DNA of 64,000 bases from Calocera cornea HHB12733 (GCA_001632435.1 KV423972.1:62001-126000), one strand, 5' to 3'. Shown: positions 46,101-58,289, numbered from the stretch's first letter. Numbers and translations: made by a program. Notes: generated by a model not told the origin, from the sequence alone.

Positions 46101-48685
46101 GCTCAGGAGCCAGCCATCTACAACGCCTTGGCCAAAATCTATATCGATAGCAACACCAATCCTAAGCAGTTCCTTACGGATAACAACGTGAGTAGAACGC
46201 GCGAACCGTGTTCTTCTGATAATCTGACTCTCCGTTAGATCTACGATCCTCGTGTTGTTGGCAAATACTGCGAGAAGCGCGACCCCTACCTCGCCTACAT
46301 TGCTTACGCTAAGGGCTTCTGTGATGAGGAGCTGATTGCTATCACCAACGAGAACGCAATGTTCAGGGATCAGGCGCGCTATCTCGTCAAGCGCCGTCAG
46401 CTCGATATCTGGGCCCAGGTCCTTTCGCCCGACAACATTTACCGCCGTCAGCTTATCGATCAAATCACGGCTACCGCTATCCCCGAATCCACGGATGCTG
46501 AGGATGTTTCCGTCACCGTCAAGGCCTTCATGGCTGCAGATCTGCCTATCGAGCTGATCGAGCTCCTGGAGAAGATCATCATTGAGCCGTCACCGTTCAG
46601 TGACAATAAGACTCTGCAGAACCTCCTCATGCTTATGGCTATTCGGGCTGACAAGGGCAAGGTCATCAACTTCATCAACAAACTGGACGGCTACGACACC
46701 GAAGAAATTCCTCGTCTTGCTATTCAGCACGGGCTGTACGAGGAGGCATTGACGATCTACAAGAAGTACAGCCGGCATGAACTCGCCATGAGCGTTCTGG
46801 TGGAGCACATCGTCAGCCTCGACCGTGGTGTTGAGTACGCGAACAAGGTCAACGAGCCGAAGGTTTGGAGCCGTCTCGCCAAGGCTCAGCTGGATGGTCT
46901 GCGAATCAAGGATGCGATCGACTCGTACATCAAGGCAAATGACCCATCGAACTACGCTGAAGTCATCGAGATCGCCAACCGCGCAGGCAAGCAGGACGAC
47001 CTGGTCCGATTCTTGCAGATGGCGCGCAAGACCCTCCGTGAGCCCATGATTGACACCGAGCTTGCATACGCCTATGCGAAGACCGACCGTCTCCATGATA
47101 TGGAGGAGTTCCTGGGTATGACCAATGTCGCCGACATTCTGCAGGTGGGAGAGAAGTGCTTCGACGATGAGCTGTACCAGGCCGCGAAGCTTCTCTTCTC
47201 TAGTATTTCGAACTGGGCACGGCTTGCGACTACCCTCATCTACCTAGGTGAGAACCAGGCCGCGGTGGAAAGTGCTCGGAAGGCTGGCAACACCCAGGTT
47301 TGGAAGCAAGTTCATGCTGCATGTATCGAGAAGGCTGAGTTCCGCCTGGCCCAAATTTGCGGCCTCAACATCATCGTACATGCCGAAGAGCTCCCCGGTA
47401 TTCTCAGGTCATACGAGCGTCGGGGCTACTTCGACGAGGTCATCAGCTTGCTGGAGGCCGGCCTGAGCCTCGAGCGCGCTCACATGGGTATCTTCACGGA
47501 ATTGGCAATCCTTTACAGCAAGTACCGACCGGAGAAGTTGATGGAGCACCTAAAGCTCTTTGTGTCTCGTATCAACATTCCCAAGGTCATTCGCGCAGCG
47601 GAGAAGGCTCATCTGTGGCCCGAGCTTGTTTTCCTGTATGTCAAGTACGACGAGTACGACAACGCTGCCCTGGCGATGATGGAGCGCTCAGCAGATGCCT
47701 GGGATCACAACCAGTTCAAGGACATTATCGTCAAGGCCGCCAACGTGGAGATCTACTACAAGGCGCTGACTTTCTACCTGAACGAGCAGCCCATGCTTCT
47801 TACTGATCTCCTCACCGTCCTGTCACCTCGTATCGATCATGCCCGTGTCGTCCGCATGTTCCGTCACAGGGATAATGACAACGTCCCCCTCATTCGCTCG
47901 TACCTGGTTGCTGTGCAGCATGTGAGTACTCGGTCCTGTGAGCAAAACATTTACTGACCCAGCATAGCTCAACATCGAAGCCGTGAACGACGCCTACAAT
48001 GATCTTCTGATCGAGGAGGAGGACTACAAGACGCTCCGTGACTCCATCGACAGCTTCGACAACTTCAACAATCTTGACCTGGCGTCCAGATTGGAGAAGC
48101 ACGACCTGCTCGAATTCCGTCGTCTTGCTGCTCACCTCTACAAGAAGAACAAGAAGTGGGATGAGTCGATCACGCTGTCAAAACAGGACAAGCTCTTCAA
48201 GGACGCTATGCAGACTGCCGCTACGTCGTCGTCCACAGAAGTCGCGGAGGATCTGTTGTCTTACTTCGTCGACATTGGCAATAAGGAGGGCTTCGGCGCC
48301 CTCCTGTACATCTGCTTCGATCTGTTACGGCCAGACGTGGTTATGGAGCTGTCCTGGCAACACGGTCTCAACGACTTCTACATGCCGTACCAGATCCAGT
48401 CACAGCGACAGCTTATTGAGAAGGTGCGAAAGCTTGAGACGGATGTCGCGGAGCGCATGGCGAAGGACACCCAAAAGGAGCAGCAAGAAGCAGACGCTCC
48501 CATCATTGCCCCTGGCCTGGGCAAGACCTTGATGATTACGCAAGGCACTGGGTATGTGATCTCCTGTGAATGATAAGGAGAAAAACTGACATATTTCTAG
48601 CATGCCTAACACCCTGCCTGTGTATGGTATGAATGGCATGAACGGCACAATACCACAGCAAATGACTGGTTTCGGCGGGTTCTGA
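43178..48685 (+). CDS. CHC1: Clathrin heavy chain
   Basis: Nine exons: 43178-43264, 43326-43491, 43571-44019, 44069-44551, 44605-45084, 45138-46187, 46239-47921, 47968-48551, 48601-48685; 5067 nt, 1688 aa, the normal clathrin length. The N-terminal seven-bladed propeller (e.g. [23 protein letters not shown]) binds adaptor clathrin boxes. The linker and helical-repeat leg follow (CHCR repeats; e.g. [60 protein letters not shown]). The short tail ([20 protein letters not shown]) is Gly/Met-rich. Triskelia of this chain with light chains form coats at the plasma membrane, trans-Golgi and endosomes. Splice phases were checked throughout. Confidence 0.97.
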
Positions 48686-49490
48686 GCTCTTTGAGTTTCT
48701 CTTGTCGTTTTCCTTCTCCAAAGATGAGCTGTCCCAAGCCGCTCTGCCCATGTAAATACATACCTATCGCATCTGCTTGTAATAACCATTCTCTATCCCT
48801 CCCTATGCACGGATGTCCATATGCAATGGGAATGGAAGTAATAATGTGGGGGATCAGAGACCGGGTCAGATCAGGGACCGGGTCACTCACTTATTTTTTG
48901 CCCTTTCCCTAATTTTGGATCTCTCCAGCGCGTGGGACCGTATCCAGTTCACCGTGTGTCAATGCGAACTCAGGAAATATGATGTTTTGGTAGAGTTGCA
49001 GCATGCCTAAGTTCGCCAGAAAGGGAGAACTGAATAGGATGACCCGGTCCCTGATACATATGACCCGGTCTCTGATCTCCCACGTTAACGCTCCCATCGG
49101 TAGTTAGGGTCTTCCCTCCGCCGACCTCTGAGCCCCTGTTCACGACAACCATGATGCTGTGAAGGCAGCCTCAACCTCAGCTTGATACGATCGACTGTTG
49201 TGCCTTTGCCGCTGCTTCATGTGACCCTCAATGACCGCCTGTAGTTGTGGCTGGATAATCGACTTATGTGTGACGCGATATGAGACTCAGGCGGCCCGTA
49301 CAATGCGAATAGGCGCTTCGCAACTCGCACACTTCGCTGAGACAACATGACATTCCAACGATCGACTTAGTCTCAGAGTGGTGAGGATACTCGCGTGAGA
49401 TGGGATACACGAGTGCGCCTCGCTGTCTAATCACATTGGACCACAACGTTGACAACCTCATTACAAGCGACCTCCCGTTCTTTCTCTATA
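48686..49490. other. Intergenic region with a MITE-like insertion
   Basis: 3' region of clathrin heavy chain and promoter of the PRM10-like gene. A 238-bp inverted-repeat element lies at 48846-49083. No gene is supported. Confidence 0.5.
48846..49083. mobile_element. MITE-like element, ~40-bp terminal inverted repeats
   Basis: The left arm 48846-48885 and right arm 49040-49083 are inverted copies (GTGGGGGATCAGAGACC versus GTGGGAGATCAGAGACC at the ends, then a second ATCAGGGACCGGGTCA block in both). Each arm carries the palindromic core GACCGGGTC twice. The interior (~155 nt) does not code. Size, symmetrical ends and lack of coding capacity fit a miniature inverted-repeat element. A clear target duplication was not found, so the exact ends may be off by a few bases. 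Confidence 0.65.
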
Positions 49491-51888
49491 ATGTCGAACC
49501 CACCGGACCGCGCACCTCCTCTTCGCCGATCGAAGAGCTCTGTCGTCTGGGGCGCTGACGATGTTCGCACCTTCCACCGAGACGCGCTTGCTGATGGACG
49601 CGATGCGATGACACCTGCGACTGAGCGTACAGAGAACGATGGAGACGATCATACCGACCGCTCGGCATATCCGACCCCTGCCTTCATGCCCCGCTCGGAT
49701 GCACGAGATGCCTCGTCTGCGGATGCCTCCCCGATAGATGAGAAGGCATCTGGACGTGATGGCTTCCCCTTTCCCGGCTCGCAAGGCTCGCGTGCGAAAG
49801 GACCTCGTGTTTCTCAAATGCCCGCGTTCCCACCTCCGCCCGTCAACAGCCCACCCCAAACGCACTCGTCCCGCCCTGTGAACAGCAGCCGTCCTCCCCA
49901 GCCTCCACCATATGCCTCTCCGCAGCGCAACAAAGCTGTGCCGATAGCGAGAAGCTTCAGTGCTGCCGAAGAAGGAGGTCGCGAATCAAGTATGTCGTCC
50001 ATAAACGGCGGCATCCTCTATTCAATGATGCAGCTTTCCGCGCTCCGTCGAAGAGGCTCGAACGCTCCTTCGATTGCCTCTACCGCCGCTCCGAGCCGGT
50101 GCGGATCGACTGCTGGTGACGATCTTCCGACCTTCAGCTCTCTTGGGTTGCAGCGCTCGTTCTCGACACGGTCAACCGGCACTGTTGTGGACCGTGAAGG
50201 ATTGGACGAAGACCATCCGGCCATCACGGGCGTAAAACGGGGCCGTGATAGAGCAGGTCAGCAGGAGATAGAAATCAAGCAAGAGCTGAAAGGGGGCGAG
50301 GAAGATATGAGTGAAGCAGTCCAGCGAAAGCTGGAAAGGAAGATGATCCAGTACCACATGTCTTGTGAGTGCCAATGCTGGATATATGCGCGGTAACCAG
50401 TCTCTAACCGGATGCCACAGCCGTCAAAGCCCGTCAAGCATTCATGCAGAAGCTGGCCAAAGCGTTGATCTCCTTTGGCTTTCCGCCTCATCGACTGGAG
50501 CCTACCCTCGATTCACTGGCCACTTTCTTGCACCTTGATGCGACGACATCACTCATTGCAAAGCGTCTGCAGATTGTGTACGAAGACAAGAGAACAGGGA
50601 CGTCCCTTACGAAGATCATTCGAGCCGCACCTGCCCTCGCACTTGGCAAGTTGCACGACACTCACATGATCTACCGCGCCGTCATGCATGATGAGATCAG
50701 CATCGATGACGGCTCCCGCAAGCTGGACGAGATCTTCAAGGCACCAGAGCCGTACCCGCTATGGGGCAAGGTGCTCATAGTGTGGGGATGCGGCTTGTTC
50801 ATTTGCCCAGCCTTCGGAGGCAGCATCCTGGATTCCCTGATCGTCAGCGTTCCTGGCGCTATCATTTTCCTGGGGCAGCAATACATTGCATCCAAGAGCA
50901 ACAACCTCAAGAGCATTTCAAAGTATGTGGGACGTCCTGTAGCTGTGTGATCTTGCTGACAATGTGAAGCCTGCTTGCGGCTATCATCGGCGCCTTCTAT
51001 GCTCGTGGTCTTGCCAGTACTGGTTACTTCTGTTTCGAAGCCATTGCATCCGCCTCGATCGTCTTCATCCTTCCCGCCTTCCCCGCCCTGTGCGGTGCCT
51101 TGGAGCTGCTCAACGAGAATTGGGATCGCGCCGTCGCATCAATTGGCTACTCGGTTCTCTATGTCGTCGTCCTCGGCATGGGGCTCTCAATCGGATCGCA
51201 GATATTCTGTGACATCGCTAACTACTCCGCCACGTCTGCTAGCACGGAAAACATAGAAGGCATCTTCGTCGCGGAGAATGGCACATTGCCGCTGTTCGAA
51301 GGCTCGTTTACGTTCACGAATGACACGTCATCCGCCAGTTCACTTGCACAAGGCAATGTCAACTGTTTTCGCGATCCATCGTGGCCCTGGTGGCGCCAAA
51401 GCATTTCTCAATATGGATGGACGTGGATCATTTACATTCCCGCCTTCGCCCTGTTGCTTAGCATGTTGAACGGCCAACCATTCCGCAAGAAGCAGACGTT
51501 ACTGATGGTCATCATCGCTGTCCTCGGCCAGGCTGCCAATACTGCAGCCAGCCGTTGGCTACTCGGTCAAACCTATGTCGTCAACGTCGTTGGTCCATTC
51601 GTCCTGGGCATATCGGCGATCGTTGCCTCGCGGATTAGCCATGGAAAACAGACGGCGTTAACGCTGATGCTCCCCGGTGTACTTGTATCCGTCCCAGGCG
51701 GCATCGCTGCCGCTGGTGGTCTTGCCATGACTCAGGGTGGAGCTACCGATGTTGCAACCAGCGCCCTCTCTATCGGCGGAAGGATGATTTCTGTGGCTAC
51801 CGGAATATCGGTTGGACTCATTATGGCCGCTGCCGTTGGCTACGTTGCACAGCTTCATAAGAAGAGGACGGCTATATTCTCGTTCTGA
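49491..51888 (+). CDS. PRM10: Prm10/ThrE-type multi-pass membrane protein
   Basis: Three exons: 49491-50364, 50421-50922, 50970-51888; 2295 nt, 764 aa. Residues 1 to ~300 are disordered, rich in Ser/Pro/Arg and presumably cytosolic. From about residue 300 comes the ThrE/DUF1212-type region: KARQAFMQKLAKALISFGFP, TSLTKIIRAAPALALGKLHD, then about ten membrane segments (e.g. GKVLIVWGCGLFICPAFGGS, LLAAIIGAFYARGLASTGYF, ISVATGISVGLIMAAAVGYV). The family includes yeast Prm10 (pheromone-regulated) and, distantly, bacterial threonine/serine exporter ThrE; the substrate in fungi is not established. A loop after membrane segment 4 (about residues 545-600) is Ser/Thr-rich with possible N-glycosylation sites. 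A MITE-like element lies 400 nt upstream. Confidence 0.87.
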
Positions 51889-52203
51889 AGGGTGTCGAAA
51901 CCATACATGTTTTACAGCTGGTATTCCCAACACTCATTATTCAAACCAACAACGCTCCTTAGATACGTAGATACTGTAACTTACTCAGAAGAATCACACA
52001 GTGAACACGTCTAGTCGTTGATGGGGCCCGCGGATACCTCGGTCAAAACAACCGGAAGCAATCGGCTCTTAGGGTCTTCCTTGAACGCCGACGCGCACAG
52101 ACCCTTCTTCCGCCACCCCTCCCGGTCGTCTTCCCTTCCTCGTTCGACAACGACTGGCGCGATACCCGCATTCTCGCAACGCTGATCGCTGCAAAGTGTA
52201 GGC
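51889..52203. other. Intergenic region
   Basis: About 315 nt holding the 3' end of the PRM10-like gene and the promoter of the CID gene. Nothing else was recognised. Confidence 0.4.
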
Positions 52204-55066
52204 ATGGCAGACATACAGGTACAGAGCGCTCACAATATGAGATTCACGGACCTGCCCTGACCGCATGATGTTATCTAGGATTTCGAGAAGACTTTGAAAG
52301 AGGTCGTCAACGCGAAGCGGTTATCAACGACGAAGATGAGCACGTTGACTGAGCAGTGCATGAAGTCTATTGAGGTGCGCCAAGCTATGCTTACACTCTG
52401 GACGCTGTGCTGACACTGTGAGAAGCATGACACTCAGCTTGTGTCGCTGCTGTATCGCACACACAAGAGTCTACCGACCGGCCAGAAGGTTTCCAGCCTA
52501 TATGTATTTGATGCGCTTGCACGAGCAGCACGTCATGCCGTCAACAAACATAACATAACTGTCGATCCAATGGGGACCAAAGGCAACTGTGCGACCTTCT
52601 TGAACAAGGTAGAAGGAGTGCTGGATAGCTTGGTTGACGACATGCTGAGTTCGGGTCAGAAAGAGCTTAGGGTAAGTTTGCGATCTTTTGACCACTACGC
52701 TGATTTCATTATACGACCTCTCGTATGGGCATCTTGGTCTATCGCGCGCGGGGGGCGTCTGCGTGCCGCGGGACATTCTGGTCGTACGCGACCGGACCGT
52801 CAGGTGTGTTGCGCTGGCACCGTATATATGCTCAGACAGTGGCGTGCCACTATATGGACATCGCGAATATACTTTGCCATCTGCAGATTCACGGTCGGCC
52901 TGATCGTCAGCAAGCAGACGCTCCAAGCGGTCCGATGCGTGTCATGTTTGAACATCGTGGACCCTTGCACCCCGATGACGGGTCGATGCCAATTTAGCAC
53001 GCTCTTCTCTTCTGCATATAATCGACACTCAGGTTCTGACTGGAATGGCGTTTCGTATTATAGGAAAAGACGAAGAAGATCCTGGATATATGGACGACAA
53101 ATAACACGTTCTCGAAAGAGACACTTGCTGGATTGTCCGCTAAAGTCAAAACTGCAGAAGACAAAGGTACATATCAATGCCATTCTTTTTCCGCTAAGTC
53201 TTCCTTTGCCAGCGCTTCCGTCGCGTCTGCATCTGTTTCTGGAAAGATCATGAGCTGAGACGACTTCTGTCTATGTAGCTGCAGCTCTTGCAGCTGCTGT
53301 ACCTCAGACTGCTACACCACCGACCGCACCACCACCGAACCTCATCCAGTCTCTGTCGCCTCCCGCAAATGCCGCTCAGGCAGCGGGAGTACAGCAGGCT
53401 CTTCTCGCGCTGCTGAGCCAAGCAGCTGCGGCTAAGGGTGCGACACCGCCTACCAACACGTGAGTTCACGTGCCTGAAAGACGAGATCATCATTGACACT
53501 CCGTACTACAGCGCGCCATTAGCACAAGTGCCCCCGCCTGCAGCTCCGACATCGATCACAGGACTTGGAATAGATGCACAGCGCCTTCTTCAACAATTAG
53601 CTGGGCAGGTTCAAAATCAGACGCAGCCTATCATTCCTCTAGGCATTCCTCTTATCACTCCCGCTGTACCTGCAGCGCCCTCACCACCTCCCAAGCCAAT
53701 GCCAATATATGCACCTAATCTTCCTCCGCCGCCGGACCAGATGGCCGCGCAACGTGCATTAGCTGCGACGCAGATGTCCCCTTCCACCGACAACAACCGT
53801 GCTGATAATCTTCCGAGTGGTTCCCGACCGTCCAGGTGGGGTCATGTGCGTGAGAGATCGCCTCCACCACCCGGAGATGGACGGGACGACTTTCGCCGGG
53901 ACGATCATCGAGACGACTATAGAGGTCGCGGCCGAGGAAGGGGCCGGGGCCCTTCTGACAGAGGGGGCCCTGACAGAGGGGTTCCTGACAGAGGTGGCTC
54001 GGACAGACGAGGTGGCCGTGGTGGCAATCGCTCACCGCCGCCGTACGGTGGTCGGGAAAGATCGCGCAGCCCTCCGTACCGTGGTCCCGGTGGAAATCGC
54101 TTCAATAACCGCGGCCCTCCCGGCGATGAGCGTTTCCCACCTCGGAGGGAGAGCCCCGTGCGCAACCGCTCGCCACCACGGTATCGCTCACCTCCCGGCC
54201 GGGATGCAGGCTTAATGGCACAATCGATGGCAAGGACGGATGAATTCGGACGCGAAGCTCGAGGCAACGACGAAAGAATTCCACCAAAAGCTTCCGAGGG
54301 AGCAGAACCACGAACCGAACTCAATACCTTCCAAAAATCCAATACAACATCGACTTCTTCCGCACCTCCTTCGTCAGTGGCGGCACCAATACCTGCACTT
54401 CCTATTGCCCCAAAGAAAGGTGGTTTGGATGCATTTGACTGGACAACGTTCAACTTCGCATCGCCGCAGTCGTGGGACGCTCTCGGCCGCGCTTTCCAAG
54501 TCACAAATGGTCACCTTCCTTCGGAAACGGAAGCGATGTCCCTTGTCATGCAGCAGCAGATGGGTGGGATGATGGGTGGGATGATGGGACAGACTGTGAT
54601 GGGAGGGCAACCATCGGGATCAGCAGCACGCGCGAACGGCGCATTCAACAACTCTGGGCAGAGTCAGCCAGGATGGCAAAACGGCGGCCAGAATCAATCT
54701 CATCAAGATTCACAGCGTGGAGCTCGTGGAAGAGGCCGAGGAAGGGGAAGTGGCCGCGGAGGTGGATTCGGATATGGCCGCGGAGGCAGCGGCAGCGATG
54801 CTGGTTATGCTGCCCAGCAAAACCAGCAAGGTTCCTTCGCCTCCAATCAAGACTCAGGTTGGGGTAATGGAGGTGGACAAGGCTGGGGTGCTTCGGAGAC
54901 GCAATCCTGGGAAGTGGGGAATACCAACGGAACCGTCGTCTCTGATCCGCCGTCGGCACCGTCGGCTCCGACAAGTCAAGCAGGAGATGGAGAGTCACCC
55001 ATATCGAAGAAGCACGGCGGTCAGATGGTCAAGATCGGCGACCGCTGGCAATGGGTTCCAGCGTAG
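52204..55066 (+). CDS. CID-domain RNA-processing factor (Nrd1/Seb1/SCAF-like)
   Basis: Six exons: 52204-52218, 52279-52374, 52423-52671, 53064-53166, 53279-53459, 53512-55066; 2199 nt, 732 aa. Residues 1 to ~155 form a CTD-interacting domain: FEKTLKEVVNAKRLSTTKMS, QLVSLLYRTHKSLPTGQKVS, LYVFDALARAARHAV, EKTKKILDIWTTNNTFSKE. It would bind the phosphorylated repeats of RNA polymerase II. The rest is low complexity: Ala/Gln/Pro-rich, an Arg/Asp/Ser region with DRGG-type repeats (53880-54200), a conserved-looking island (LDAFDWTTFNFASPQSWDAL), a Met/Gly run and RGRGRGRGSGRGG boxes. No RRM is visible, unlike yeast Nrd1. Intron 3 is unusually long (392 nt). Confidence 0.8.
52672..53063 (+). other. 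Unusually long intron within the CID gene
   Basis: A 392-nt intron (GTAAGT...ATTATAG), about seven times the window norm, splits the CID domain between GQKELR and EKTKKILDIW. The joined sequence fits the family, so the segment is not needed for the protein. No transposon ends or target duplication were found; it may hold an alternative exon, a regulatory RNA or a decayed insertion. Confidence 0.6.
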
Positions 55067-55149
55067 GCGCTTGCAATGTTCTCCTGTACGTGCTATATAT
55101 GATCCATCCAAAAGATCTATTAGTTAGTCAACACAGATCACTCTGTAAT

Positions 55150-56333
55150 TCATACATTCTCCTCTGGCTGAGGATCCTCTGTCTGTGTCAATACATAGCC
55201 CGTCTCTTCGATCTCGTTCGAGTATACAAGCTTGGGCGTGCCATGTTTTGAGCCGAACGGATTGTGCCAATACATCGAATATGCGAGCGCGGCGAAGGTG
55301 AATCCAATCAAGGAGCCAACGACAACGTCTTCCTTGTGGTGTCGCTGCAGCAAACGATCAGCACAGCTTCTCTCACAAATTGTAAGATCAGACGTACGTA
55401 ATCCTCCATCCTTGTCACTGCAACCCAAGTTGACAGCACCAGCGGTGCCAAGCAGATCATCGCCCTTGCAGCCTTGCTGCCGAGGAATCCCCCGCGCACG
55501 GTCCCAGGGGCGAAGCAGCCGGTCTTGCCGGCCAGGTACAGGAACGTGAAGCTCGCACCAACGAAGGCGACGCTGGAATGGCCCGATGGGAAGGACTTGC
55601 GGCCGTCGCGTATGTCACCTGCATGACTACAGGAAACCGTTAGGGGGGAACTGGCTTGGGACCATCGTGGGGCGCACCCCGTGCATTGCTGCATCACGAT
55701 GTCAAACTTGCAGCGATCTAGGAAGTCCGGCCGAAGACGCCCTACGCATCGGATTCAGAGATGAATCACGACAACGTATATGACCCCAACGTACCTACGC
55801 GGTTCTTCAAGAACTCAACGACGACCTTCATCAAGGTGCTTGGAGGGTGTCAGCATAGGCACTGGATGCCGTGAGAATAGGACGCACTCTCCGAGGTATA
55901 CCGACAATACACCGTGATGCACTTCCATCAAGCTCCCGCTCAACGCCCCGCCAACTAGGGTAACAAGGACGCCAGTCCCAAGTGAGAAGAAGGTTGCAGC
56001 TTCGCTGGAGATCCTGCCAAGCGAAGGTGAATAGGCAACACCGATAAGCGGCTCAGATCCTCGTACCTCTCAGGCTTCGCCATTGGGTGGCTGATGAGAG
56101 GATCAGTCAAGCTGAAGTCACGCTCGAATACTGGCATGGCATTTTTAATGGCATCTGTCATGAACGAGAGTATGAGGACGATAACCCTGGGACATCCCAA
56201 TTAGGCAAACCCTTATCATGTGGGGTTTGGGCAGGACTTACCAGTCTACAAGGTATGCCCGATTGAACCACTTGAAGTACTTGGACAGCGCGTCCCAGCG
56301 CTCCTTGACGCGCTCCTGGAATGTCGTCGCCAT
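55150..56333 (-). CDS. PAP2-type lipid phosphate phosphatase (DPP1/LPP-like)
   Basis: Seven exons on the minus strand: 56333-56242, 56186-56067, 56013-55888, 55838-55795, 55741-55678, 55626-55398, 55344-55150; 870 nt, 289 aa. The three phosphatase motifs are visible: K-X6-RP as KNRVGRLRP, PSGH in RKSFPSGHSS, and TR-X5-H-X3-D in TRMEDYRHHKED (Thr replaces the usual Ser of the third motif). About six membrane segments are present (e.g. VIVLILSFMTDAI, ATFFSLGTGVLVTLVGGAL, VVVGSLIGFTFAALAYSMYW). Such enzymes hydrolyse phosphatidate, lysophosphatidate and diacylglycerol pyrophosphate in vacuole or Golgi membranes. The 51-nt intron 55627-55677 is stop-free and could be retained. The stop lies 83 nt from that of the convergent CID gene. 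Confidence 0.88.
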
Positions 56334-56674
56334 GATGGCGGTGTGCAGCTGAGAGACAGACAGCACAAAGGTGTTGCGCCCAGAAGTGGATAGGTGGAGC
56401 GCCGTGTGCCCACTCAATATCCCAAAGTAGGGTCGCTCTCGGCACTCCCGTGACGGTACCTTTTGGACTCAGCACTCCCACTTACGAAGACTCTCAGGCC
56501 GTAAAGATGAGCATGAACCGCCTCTCTACAACATGTCAATTATGAAGTGTGACCCCGCCAAGCGAGCAAGCCTCCTATTACTGTATACGTAGTACTTCCT
56601 CTAACCACATATAAATAGGACAGCGAGTTATTCAATAGGTACAGTAATCCCGGATCCAGGGGAAGAGCGTGATG

Positions 56675-57202
56675 TAGAGTTATCTTCTAGAATACGTCAA
56701 AATTTGGGGCGAAAATCTAGAATATGGTTGGGGTCCACGTTAGTCTACGCTACGGTCCCTCTCGTTGGTCATGCGCTGAGCTGTTCCTCATGAAATCAGT
56801 TTTCGTCAAATGAATTATGTTATAGTACTCTGCATCCCGGACGCTCCTGCAACACAGACATTTTGGGAACAAACCGAAGTGAACAAATGACGCTTGGTCT
56901 GGAGTCCTGCGGGCAACTTACGATTTCTCCCACATTTCAGTGATTCCAAGGTGGATTCAATTCTACACAAGAAGTTATGCTACAGGGGCTATCCAGTGTG
57001 CGCTTAGAGGTAATCCAATGCAACTTATTAGACGAAATCTTTCGAGTTCATGAGCAACAGCTCAGCGCGCAACCGACGAGAGGGACCGTATCATAGATTA
57101 TTGTGGACCGCAACCGTATTCTAGATTTTCGCCCCAAATTTGGACGTATTCTAGAAGATAACTCCTTTTGCCCCAAACGACTCAATTTGGGGCAAAAGTG
57201 TA
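56675..57202. mobile_element. Foldback element with ~150-bp terminal inverted repeats
   Basis: The left arm starting GAGTTATCTTCTAGAATACG (about 56676-56830) is matched by the reverse complement of about 57015-57166 over ~150 nt with moderate divergence; the outermost 50 nt are nearly identical. The right end carries an extra hairpin (57165-57198). A 7-bp direct repeat CGTGATG at 56668-56674 and 57203-57209 flanks the whole and is a candidate target duplication. The interior has no ORF. The non-autonomous element is probably mobilised in trans; the superfamily is not determined. Confidence 0.65.
57165..57198. repeat. Hairpin with 13-nt arms at the edge of the foldback element
   Basis: CTTTTGCCCCAAA and its exact reverse complement TTTGGGGCAAAAG are separated by 8 nt. 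It sits just outside the right long arm and has no counterpart at the left arm. Confidence 0.65.
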
Positions 57203-58282
57203 CGTGATGACTGGTCAGTGACTGGATAGTTCAATTACACTGTGAACCTTATTGAGCTTGTGCATCAATGCGTTCTCTCCTACGGCTAGTACTATCAACA
57301 GATACAGCCGTACTTTTCGCGCGGAGCAGCAAACAAATAGAGCGGCTTGGAAAATGGTAAAAACTGTAGTATCAATTTTGACTGTTACTGTACTACAACG
57401 TTCGGTGGAGACGACAAAATACACTGCCAGGGATCTTCAACAGCAGATATAGAGAGCAACTGAGCAGTCAGTTTCTCCATCTTTGAGCCAGATTAGTTTC
57501 CTGCAAGGAACGACCAGCACCAGGTGGCAGGGGCTGGCCAACGTCGCCACGTACGTCTCAAGGGCGCGGTCAAAACACCCATCGACGGGATCGGCCCCTG
57601 GTACTGAAAACACCTGGTCTGGAACGGAGTACTAATGCCATGCAGTGCCCATGTGTTATTGCAGCTCACCAAGTGTTCATCTCGCTTGTCAGAATCCACG
57701 CCGGAAGTCGGAAGTTCCGATCTGAGCATCCAGGCGGCAGCGACGACTGTCTATCATGCACCTGGTCTGCGGAAACCGTGGTTCAGTCCGCTCGATCCTC
57801 GGATTAGGTGCATCGCCCATTCACCGACTTTTGAGCCAGCCGGCTCGTGGATCAGGATACCGGCTCCACGAGCTCGAATTCCCCATCGTTCAATAGCAGT
57901 GTGCAGGTGTCTGTCCCCGACCTTGTCTGTTCTGTGTTTGTTCCGTGACTCGGGGAAACGTGCGTGGTAGATCTTTTCGGCAATACTCAAGACGCACAGA
58001 GGGCATTTGCCCCTGATTTTCTTCCAAACTCCGATCGACAGGCAAACAAGACGTCATCAGGGTCCAACGCTGGATGCCGAGATCGAGCTGACTCGCTTTC
58101 GGATTGGCGTCCCTACCACCGCGTTGGACAATAAGCTCATTGCAGTGGCACCTTCATTCATTGTTAAACGTAGCGATGCGCCAGGTTGCTTGCACCATGC
58201 CTGAAAGGGTAGCGCTCGAGGGCCTAGCCTCATGCTCCAAGGGGAATTCAGCTCACGAACATGAGGCGCAGTCGATTCCTTG

Positions 58283-58289
58283 TATAAAT
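58283..58289 (+). promoter_or_regulatory. Candidate TATA box of FMO copy 2
   Basis: TATAAAT, 73 nt upstream of the chosen start codon (58356). No comparable element is obvious before FMO copy 1, which hints at different regulation of the two paralogues. Confidence 0.45.
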
